A program made the position numbers and the translations under genes. Source: Pseudoalteromonas sp. '520P1 No. 423' (GTDB taxonomy: Bacteria; Pseudomonadota; Gammaproteobacteria; Enterobacterales; Alteromonadaceae). From it: 64,000 nucleotides of DNA. The stretch lies in the NCBI RefSeq assembly GCF_001269985.1, contig NZ_BBZB01000001.1:1674001-1738000 (forward strand). The letters run 5' to 3'. Within the stretch, counting starts at the first letter, position 1. Every line of letters begins with the position of its first letter. The notes beneath the pieces were generated by a model, which searched no databases, was not told the origin of the DNA, and saw only the letters and a list, made by a program, of their open reading frames with translations. Positions 28,992 through 36,266 of this stretch are shown piece by piece.

Positions 28992-29504
28992 TTAATCAAC
29001 GTCCCATTGAGCAAAATGCTGGCACAAAACTTTGCATCCAGTATTTTCTGATTTATTTAGGGGAAAATCATAATGGTCTAGTAACACCTGTTCAAAGTAT
29101 TTTGATAGGCGATTCGACATTTCTACGTATGTAAAATAAACAAATAACTCTTCGGAAAAGTCTTTTCGATCCCAATGATCACGAAAACGAGCTGCTATAT
29201 TTCCCTTACCGACATATAGCGCTCTCATATGAAAGTGGTTGTGTTTATTACAGTAGTTATTTTTATGCCAAAGTATGTAAAGTCCATTAGTGTGACCTAA
29301 GTGCTAATCTTTTATATGGTGCTCAAATATAGATTTATCACTGAACCAACCAATATTAGATCTACATAGACTGTGAAGCGATATTGGGTTTACCACTTCA
29401 CTTGAAACAACCAAATCAAATTCATTTTCTTTATTAGCGCATTCACAAACGCAACTTTTATAGCAAGAGTTCACAATGTTTAGGGCTCTTTTTTGATGCA
29501 TCAC
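28992..29504 (-). pseudogene. GIY-YIG nuclease-like gene interrupted by an in-frame TAG
   Basis: One reading frame spans 29504 to 28992, broken only by TAG at 29304-29306. The first part (66 codons) has CYKSCVCEC and ends SIFEHHIKD. The part after TAG begins HLGHTNGLYILWHKNNYC and contains GLY and ALYVGKG (the GIY and YIG motifs), RFRDHW, a catalytic Glu in YFEQVLLDHY and NKSENTG. The only ATG after the TAG (29226-29228) would omit the GLY motif. Either a nonsense mutation killed the gene or the stop is read through; the first is more likely. Confidence 0.75.
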
Positions 29505-29637
29505 AATTTATTAATGAGGCCTTTTAAGCTCTAGGCCTACATACCTCATTTCGCTTTTAAAAATTAAAAAATCAAATGGTAAGATAAAGAAAAGAGTCAT
29601 TTATAGAGATCGTTTTACGCGTTAAATAGATCTTGGA

Positions 29638-29890
29638 CTATTCTATTTTATCTTTAAACTCACACAAGTCTTCAATAATACATGAGCCACATTTAGGTTT
29701 TCTTGCAACACACGTATAGCGACCATGTAAAATAAGCCAATGATGAACATCTACCATAAACTCTTTTGGTACTACCTTTAAAAGCTTATTTTCAACTTCT
29801 ACCACATTTTTACCCATTGCAAATTTTGAACGGTTTGATACGCGGTCGATGTGAGTATCTACGGATATGGTTGGCGAGCCAAAGTATAAT
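29638..29890 (-). pseudogene. Second copy of the 3' third of nth (endonuclease III)
   Basis: Read leftward it encodes about 80 residues from FGSPTISVDTHIDRVSNR through VDVHHWLILHGRYTC and KPKCGSCIIEDLCEFKD to a stop at 29638-29640. This is almost identical in protein to the C-terminus of intact Nth, but the DNA differs at many synonymous positions. It keeps the catalytic Asp and the four-Cys iron-sulfur motif but lacks the first 130 residues, including the catalytic Lys, so it cannot be active. A few bases beyond the stop also match. It marks the left edge of the block with the two hydrolases. Confidence 0.92.
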
Positions 29891-29949
29891 CAAGGTAGAT
29901 ATATCCTAACGCAACCTTGAGCGGCAGAATAGAATAGCTATTTTTCTAG

Positions 29950-31764
29950 TTAATTAAAGTAATAGGCATGATTATTTAAAATAGATTTGGTAACTTCTTT
30001 TAGGTTAATAGCATGTCCGGCTCTATATTTGTAAGAGTCCAAGTCAACGCCATAAATTTGAGCTAACCAGATAAATTCTGCTAAATCTAGTAATAAGCCG
30101 TTACTATGACCGTGACCTTTTTCATCTGCAAAGATAGAAGTATTTAGATTGTTTCCTATTAAATCTGTTACGTTTGGTAATTGGCCTGCTTCGAACATAT
30201 GTCTTAGTTCTATAGCGGCAAAAGCATAAGGTAAACTAATGATTTCTGCATCAGGGTAGCGTACCCTAAGCTCATCAATATCAACTTTAATTTTACTGTC
30301 AATTCCGTCTATTATTGTACTTTCATAACTTGCCGCGTCACTGTAATTCGCAGGAAAGTCTAGCCAAGGCGTTCCTATAACAATTTTTGTATTTGGATTT
30401 TTCGATAAAGCATAATCAATCCAAAGCGTGTAGCCTTCGAGCGTTGGGCTTGCAGTCATGCCAAGTAGCTCAACTTTTCCGGTATTGAGGATGGTTTGAA
30501 TGTTGTTTCTATGCTCTTCGTCTTCCCAAAGTGCATGGGGAGTTCCTGTTTCTCCACCAGACATCTCAACATGTTGGCTATGGTTATCAATACCTAGTTC
30601 AGCCAAATGAAAAGGGATTTGTCTGGCGATTGGAGCAAAGAAGCTGTGTCCCATAAATAAAGTATTGTGCTCTGAGGAAGGGGGAACTTCTGCGTCTTCA
30701 ACTTTCACAGCGAACTCAGGAAAGTAATGCATAATTTCCCCATCATTCGTCCAGTTACCGCTGCTACTGCCACCCTTGTAGTCTCCCCACATATCGACAT
30801 AACGTGTTATTTTGTCGCTAATGCCTAGCTCTCCATACCGCTCGATAACGGGATCAACGTAAACGGGATTATGGCCATCATTATCGTCAAAATCTGGGCC
30901 GTAAACTAAGTAGGTAATGGGGCTATCAATTGTTATTTCATCAACAGGATTCCAAACATCAACGTTTTGCCAAGTTGACTCTGGTAAAGCGTTGTACATG
31001 TATATTCCTTTAATTGCAGGGTGGTTACTATGCGCCAACTGCCAGCTAATTATTGAGCCACGTGAACGTCCACCCACAACGATGTGGTCGGGATCCAAAT
31101 CGTATTTATCAGCGTTAGCTCGAATCCAGTCAAACATTACCTGTGCATCAGCAACACCTATTGCAGCTTCTTCTGGATTACCTATGTTTGCAATGGACTC
31201 CCAACTGATGACAGCGTAGCCAGCCATCGCAATAGTATGCAGTTGCTTTTCAGACACCCCATTGGCTTTGCCGCCATTGCCGTGAGCAAACACGTAAATA
31301 GGTGAAGGCGTGCTCTGATCGTATGGTAAATGAATGTTTAGCCACTGACGGCTAGGGTCATCTGATCCATAAACAATATTGATATGATCCCACTGTCCAT
31401 TCTCGTCGTCATTTGTAATTTCAATTTCAACACTTATTGATGTTTCACCGCCTGTACCAGAGCAGGAGAGGGTGTACGTTTTATTTCCAGTATCACTCTC
31501 TGTTAATGTTTCATTGCCAGACGTTGTTTTTTCGCCACTCCAATCTCCTGATGCAGAGCAAGAATCGGCATTGGTTGAAGACCAAATTAACGTGAACTCG
31601 GTGTTAGTAGTGGCTCTATTTGAAGAAGGTGAAAAAGATACCGAAGGCGCTGTTGGTATTTGAGAAGGTGGCGAATCGCTACTACTACTTCCTCCTCCAC
31701 AAGCCGTTAATAGCAATAGCAAAAAAAATAAAGCAGACTGTTTAAGCTTTTTATATAACATCAT
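29950..31764 (-). CDS. Two-domain lipoprotein esterase (alpha/beta hydrolase plus SGNH-like)
   Basis: 604 residues. A lipoprotein signal ends LLTACGGGSSSS, followed by a short Ig-like Ser/Thr-rich domain (about 40-120). An alpha/beta-hydrolase domain (about 125-350) has IYVFAHGNGG for the oxyanion loop and the nucleophile elbow GGRSRGS. The last part (about 365-600) starts LFMGHSFFAPIA, like an SGNH block I Ser, and later has ADEKGHGHSNG, a plausible Asp-His pair. The substrate is unknown; a surface esterase acting on polysaccharide or polyester is a guess. It lies inside the nth-flanked block. Confidence 0.75.
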   Translation of the reverse strand: MMLYKKLKQSALFFLLLLLTACGGGSSSSDSPPSQIPTAPSVSFSPSSNRATTNTEFTLIWSSTNADSCSASGDWSGEKTTSGNETLTESDTGNKTYTLSCSGTGGETSISVEIEITNDDENGQWDHINIVYGSDDPSRQWLNIHLPYDQSTPSPIYVFAHGNGGKANGVSEKQLHTIAMAGYAVISWESIANIGNPEEAAIGVADAQVMFDWIRANADKYDLDPDHIVVGGRSRGSIISWQLAHSNHPAIKGIYMYNALPESTWQNVDVWNPVDEITIDSPITYLVYGPDFDDNDGHNPVYVDPVIERYGELGISDKITRYVDMWGDYKGGSSSGNWTNDGEIMHYFPEFAVKVEDAEVPPSSEHNTLFMGHSFFAPIARQIPFHLAELGIDNHSQHVEMSGGETGTPHALWEDEEHRNNIQTILNTGKVELLGMTASPTLEGYTLWIDYALSKNPNTKIVIGTPWLDFPANYSDAASYESTIIDGIDSKIKVDIDELRVRYPDAEIISLPYAFAAIELRHMFEAGQLPNVTDLIGNNLNTSIFADEKGHGHSNGLLLDLAEFIWLAQIYGVDLDSYKYRAGHAINLKEVTKSILNNHAYYFN

Positions 31765-31930
31765 TAGAACTCTCTATATAAGTTGCAAATACCTATGCCG
31801 TGTAATCGATAAATTAATGGCTATAGTCACAGTGTAAAGATAATTAACAGGCAATAAACTCCGTTGCAATATTGTCTTATATTCATTTTTAGTAACTATA
31901 AACTGAGTATAGTTTTAATTGTATTGTGGG

Positions 31931-33016
31931 CTATTCAACTGTCAAATTTTGTCTATCAACGATAAAGTCAAATGACATTTCGGATAAGCCTTTACTGTCT
32001 ACCGTTGCCAACCAAGCACCATGTCCTTCGCCTTGTAAAGTTATAAGTTTGTTGTATATTCCTAAGGAGTCATATATTTCTTGTAACTCCAAAGCCTCTT
32101 CATAAGGCGTAACGGGGTCATACTGATCGCCATGTGCCATAAATAGTTCTGGATCGTTACTATCATATTGATATAACCCATAAACGGCTTCAAATACATC
32201 TAACTTTAAATTTGAACCCCAAAAATAAACCATGCTTTGTACGTTATAGGTCTCTTCCAAGTTTGTCGTTGAAAGTGTGGGATCGTCGGCAATAGAAATT
32301 TCATCTCTAAAATCCTCTTGGTTTGAAATGCCTAATGCAATTGTTGTAATGGCACCTGCTGAGGCTCCTCCAACCGTAATATAGTCTGTGTTAATGGCAT
32401 AGGTTTCTGAATTAGCTACAACCCAACGAAGTGCTGCTTTTGAGTCTCTTTGTGCCATGTACATAGCAATACTTTGTTCGAACTGTTTTACCGTTTCTGC
32501 ACCTTGTAGAGCATGCTCTATCCACTCTTGTGGGGCAATTCCATTATAAAAGGTAAATAACTCTTCTCGAGAGATGCCTTCTATCGTAATTAATTCCTCT
32601 GCTGTTCTATAATCTACGGAAATAAAAACCCACCCCCTTGAAGCGTAGTAGCTAGCCATATCGACAATTTCGGGCTTAGTCTTTGTACCACCGGTAAATC
32701 CGCCGCCATGAATAAACATAAAAACGGGTCTGTTGGTAGAGTCATTACTAGGGTAATAAACATCTAATTTAAGTGATATTGCAACAGGTGTTGCGCTCGA
32801 ATTGTCGTGACTAAGCCCTTCAGCGTATGTGATATCTTCATCTACAAATGTTAAATAAGTAGATTGTGACTTAACCATTGGCGTGACTTCAATTGGTTCA
32901 GGGTCAGGTAAAAAAGGTGTAGAATTATCAGACTTGCTGCCTGCGCCCCCACATCCTGTTAATAGAAAAAATAGACTAAATAATACAAATAATTTGCTTG
33001 TGTTATACAACTTCAT
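31931..33016 (-). CDS. Lipoprotein carboxylesterase, alpha/beta hydrolase
   Basis: 361 residues with a lipobox (FLLTGCGGAG). HSL/carboxylesterase motifs are present: FMFIHGGGFTGG (oxyanion hole), the nucleophile elbow GGASAGA and a late His in GEGHGAW; an acidic residue near MAHGDQYDPVTP probably completes the triad. It is probably anchored to the outer membrane. It points the same way as the 604-residue esterase 166 bases downstream and may be cotranscribed with it. The substrate is unknown. Confidence 0.8.
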   Translation of the reverse strand: MKLYNTSKLFVLFSLFFLLTGCGGAGSKSDNSTPFLPDPEPIEVTPMVKSQSTYLTFVDEDITYAEGLSHDNSSATPVAISLKLDVYYPSNDSTNRPVFMFIHGGGFTGGTKTKPEIVDMASYYASRGWVFISVDYRTAEELITIEGISREELFTFYNGIAPQEWIEHALQGAETVKQFEQSIAMYMAQRDSKAALRWVVANSETYAINTDYITVGGASAGAITTIALGISNQEDFRDEISIADDPTLSTTNLEETYNVQSMVYFWGSNLKLDVFEAVYGLYQYDSNDPELFMAHGDQYDPVTPYEEALELQEIYDSLGIYNKLITLQGEGHGAWLATVDSKGLSEMSFDFIVDRQNLTVE

Positions 33017-33153
33017 TTAAACCTCAAATCAAAGATAATAGCTATAACTATTATCAAATATAACGTTTATCTAGCAATTTGGTTGACATGCAGATGTAAA
33101 TTATTTTGATATTTTTACGAAGGTTAATGTGCCTTATGCAATATAAAGTTGAA

Positions 33154-33786
33154 CTAGTCTGTCTTATCCTTAAACTCACATAAATCTTCAATAATACATG
33201 AGCCACATTTAGGTTTGCGAGCTACACATGTATAACGGCCATGCAGGATTAACCAGTGATGCACATCAACTTTAAATTCAGCAGGTACAACTTTTAGAAG
33301 TTTTTGTTCAACTTCTATCACGTTTTTACCCATAGCAAATTTTGTACGGTTTGATACGCGGTCAATGTGCGTATCAACAGCGATAGTAGGCCAGCCAAAT
33401 GCAGTATTAAGAACAACATTAGCCGTTTTTCTGCCTACACCAGGAAGTGCCTCTAAGGCTTCTCTATTTTCAGGTACTTGACCATTATGAAGATTCACAA
33501 GCATTTCACAGGCTTTATAAACATTATTGGCTTTTGAATTATATAAACCGATTGTTTTTATATAGTCTCTTAATCCATCTATACCTAAATCCAATATTGC
33601 TTGTGGGGTATTCGCAACTGGAAAAAGCTTTCTGGTTGCTTTATTTACGCCAACATCTGTAGATTGTGCTGATAGCGTTACTGCAACAAGTAGTTCAAAT
33701 GGCGAGTTATAATCTAGTTCTGTTTCTGGGTTTGGATTGTTTTCTCTTAATCTTTTTAGGATTTCTATTCTTTTTATTTTATTCAT
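33154..33786 (-). CDS. nth: Endonuclease III, intact
   Basis: About 210 residues from MNKIKRIEILKRLRENNP, which matches E. coli Nth at the start (two earlier codons, MI, are possible). The helix-hairpin-helix with catalytic Lys is LEALPGVGRKTANVVL, the catalytic Asp lies in VDTHIDRVSNR, and the [4Fe-4S] motif is CVARKPKCGSCIIEDLC. It is a glycosylase/AP lyase that removes oxidised pyrimidines. It is the last gene of the rsx operon, as in many gammaproteobacteria. Its 3' end is duplicated twice further left. Confidence 0.96.
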   Translation of the reverse strand: MNKIKRIEILKRLRENNPNPETELDYNSPFELLVAVTLSAQSTDVGVNKATRKLFPVANTPQAILDLGIDGLRDYIKTIGLYNSKANNVYKACEMLVNLHNGQVPENREALEALPGVGRKTANVVLNTAFGWPTIAVDTHIDRVSNRTKFAMGKNVIEVEQKLLKVVPAEFKVDVHHWLILHGRYTCVARKPKCGSCIIEDLCEFKDKTD

Positions 33787-33848
33787 AATCACTACTTGCT
33801 ACTGAGTAATTTATTTCTTCAATGCCACACAGTTATGTGGCGTGTTGT

Positions 33849-34550
33849 TTAAGTTAGGCTAGTTACACGGGCCCTAGGTGCTTTTTCAATTTCTTCAGCT
33901 TTAGGGTGTTTATCTTTAATTTGTTCATCAATGATATTTTTACCAGCTATAAGAAAGCCCATACCAATAAAAGCCCCTGGCGGTAAAATAGCTAATAAAA
34001 ATTGACTATCGAATTTGAAGATTTCAATTTTTAAAACTCGTGCCCATTCACCAAATAATAAGTGAGCACCATCAAATAATGTACCTTGACCTATCACTTC
34101 GCGCATGGCACCTAAGACGATTAACACTAATGTGAAACCTAAACCCATCATAAAACCATCTAAAGCGGATAAATGAATTGGATTTTTAGAAGCAAAAGCT
34201 TCAGCTCTTGCGATAATGACACAGTTTGTAACGATAAGCGGAATGAAAATACCAAGAGATTGATATAAACCAAATGTATAAGCATTCATTAGTAGCTGAA
34301 TAATGGTTACAAAGCCAGCAATAATCATCACAAATACTGGGATCCTAATATCTTTTGGTACCCAGTTTCTAGCAAATGAAATAGAAATATTAGAGCCAAT
34401 TAAAACTAAAATAGTCGCTAATCCTAGGCCAAGAGCATTAATTAAACTTGTTGAAACAGCAAGTAATGGACATAAACCTAGTAACTGTACTAATACTGAG
34501 TTATTGTTCCACAGCCCTTGTAACGAAATTTCTTTTAATTCATCTTTCAT
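33849..34550 (-). CDS. rsxE: Electron transport complex subunit RsxE
   Basis: 233 residues from [33 protein letters not shown], the family N-terminus; the longer open frame starts inside rsxG. Several membrane helices and the LGxCPLLAV and IPLIVTNC motifs match RnfE/RsxE. Together with RsxA it forms the membrane core that holds an iron-sulfur centre in the Rnf/Rsx complex. The start lies one base beyond the rsxG stop. Confidence 0.94.
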   Translation of the reverse strand: MKDELKEISLQGLWNNNSVLVQLLGLCPLLAVSTSLINALGLGLATILVLIGSNISISFARNWVPKDIRIPVFVMIIAGFVTIIQLLMNAYTFGLYQSLGIFIPLIVTNCVIIARAEAFASKNPIHLSALDGFMMGLGFTLVLIVLGAMREVIGQGTLFDGAHLLFGEWARVLKIEIFKFDSQFLLAILPPGAFIGMGFLIAGKNIIDEQIKDKHPKAEEIEKAPRARVTSLT

Positions 34551-34551
34551 A

Positions 34552-35196
34552 TTATTTATCAACTCCAACACATTTATTTTCGGCTTCAAATAACATATTT
34601 TGTTCGTGCTGTGCATATAAGCTAGCGCGTTTTACCGCTGAAATCACCGCTCTTGGTGTAATCGTAGCCCCTGTAAATTGATCAAACATGCCGCCATCTT
34701 TTTTTACTGCCCAGCGCATATCTTGCTCAGATTTTACTTGGATATTATTGAACTCAGTGATCCAGGGAGATTTTTCTATTTCAATTTTATCGCCTAGGCC
34801 TGGTGTTTCTTTGTGTTTTAAAACCCTAACACCTGCTACCGTACCATCCAAATAAACAGCTGATAAAATATCAATATTCCCGCTGTAGCCGTCTGGTGCT
34901 GTACTTTCAATTAAAAGAGCGACTGGTTGATTGTCTTTTTTAGCGCGATAAACTTTATATGGTTTTTTACTGCCTAAAAAACTGGTATTTACGATAGTAC
35001 AATCTAAATAAAGTTCATTATCATGTTTATCTTTAGGCAGTACTTGCTCTAAAACCTTTAATAATTGCTTTTTTTCTTGCAGTGCAATTTTATCTTTTGT
35101 CATTATTTGCGTGGCAGTTACTAAACCTGTTGTGATCAGTGCAAATAAAGACAATATGGCACCATTTTTCATCATGGCTTTTTTTTCAGTTGCCAT
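34552..35196 (-). CDS. rsxG: Electron transport complex subunit RsxG
   Basis: 214 residues. One N-terminal membrane helix (about 10-30) is followed by a periplasmic FMN-binding domain. The FMN is covalently bound to Thr in the FTGATIT motif (consensus SGAT-T), and [12 protein letters not shown] is the conserved partner block. Its ATG overlaps the rsxD stop by one base. Confidence 0.94.
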   Translation of the reverse strand: MATEKKAMMKNGAILSLFALITTGLVTATQIMTKDKIALQEKKQLLKVLEQVLPKDKHDNELYLDCTIVNTSFLGSKKPYKVYRAKKDNQPVALLIESTAPDGYSGNIDILSAVYLDGTVAGVRVLKHKETPGLGDKIEIEKSPWITEFNNIQVKSEQDMRWAVKKDGGMFDQFTGATITPRAVISAVKRASLYAQHEQNMLFEAENKCVGVDK

Positions 35197-36266
35197 TAAT
35201 TATCTCCGTGACCATAAGTTCTTGGTTGTGTGTAGTAATCTATTAGCGGTACAGCCATATTTAATAACAATACTGCAAATGCAACCGCGTCTGGATAACC
35301 ACCGTATGCTCGAATAAGGTAAATTAATAAGCCTATTAATGCACCATAGATTAATCGGCCTTTATTAGTTGTTGTTGCGGAAACAGGATCTGTCGCAATA
35401 AAAAAGGCACCTAACATTGTTGCACCACCTAATAAGTGAAATACAGGTCCAGCATGGATATCAGGTGAAAACAAAGGTCCTAAAATAGAGCAACAAGCTA
35501 AACTAGTGAGAAAAGCGATAGGTATATGCCAATTAATAATTTTTGCTTTTATTAAATATAAACCGCTCACTAAAAATGCAAGGTTTACCCATAACCAACC
35601 TTTACCAGCAAATCCATTAAAGACCTCACCAGTTAAACTCTCGGTTACGGTAAGTCCTTTTGTAATATCTGTTTTTAGGGTATCTAATGGGGTTGCCATA
35701 GTGATGCCATCAATATTCATTCTTAATTGATTAAGGCTATAACCATCACTGGTAAACCCAGTCAAAATAACTTGTAATTGATCAATAAAACTTAACGAAT
35801 ATTGTTGAAGTGAGTTAACGGGTAACCATGAAGTCATTTGCACAGGAAAAGAGATCAATAATAATACATAACCTGCCATCGCTGGATTAAATAAATTAAA
35901 CCCTAAACCGCCGTATAGTTGTTTAACAACTAAGACTGCAAATAAGGTACCTATAACGATTATCCACCAAGGTGCTAATGGAGGAATACTTAGAGCTAAT
36001 AGCAAGCCTGTGAGTATTGCACTATTATCCTTCAAAGTTGTCAAAATAGGACGTTTTCTTAATTTTAAGGCAAAAGATTCAGCTATAGCGGCTGTCAGTA
36101 GTGCAATAATACATTGAAATATAACGCCAAAACCAAAAAAATACGCTTGTACTAAAATACCAGGAATACAAGCGAGTATGACCGTCATCATCATATTAGA
36201 TAATGTTTTTTGACTGTGGCTATGTGGGGAGCTACTCATATTTAATTGTGCGCTAGCCTTCATCAT
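35196..36266 (-). CDS. rsxD: Electron transport complex subunit RsxD
   Basis: 356 residues, multi-spanning. The conserved block GFNLFNPAMAGYV and the covalent-FMN region DGITMATPLDTL (Thr of the S/T-AT-P motif) identify it as RnfD/RsxD. Its start overlaps the rsxC stop by one base. The variant TMAT instead of SGAT keeps the Thr. Confidence 0.94.
   Translation of the reverse strand: MMKASAQLNMSSSPHSHSQKTLSNMMMTVILACIPGILVQAYFFGFGVIFQCIIALLTAAIAESFALKLRKRPILTTLKDNSAILTGLLLALSIPPLAPWWIIVIGTLFAVLVVKQLYGGLGFNLFNPAMAGYVLLLISFPVQMTSWLPVNSLQQYSLSFIDQLQVILTGFTSDGYSLNQLRMNIDGITMATPLDTLKTDITKGLTVTESLTGEVFNGFAGKGWLWVNLAFLVSGLYLIKAKIINWHIPIAFLTSLACCSILGPLFSPDIHAGPVFHLLGGATMLGAFFIATDPVSATTTNKGRLIYGALIGLLIYLIRAYGGYPDAVAFAVLLLNMAVPLIDYYTQPRTYGHGDN

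Noticed and set aside
28952..29134. Plus-strand 60-codon frame
   Set aside because: It runs opposite the GIY-YIG coding frame and has no protein features of its own.
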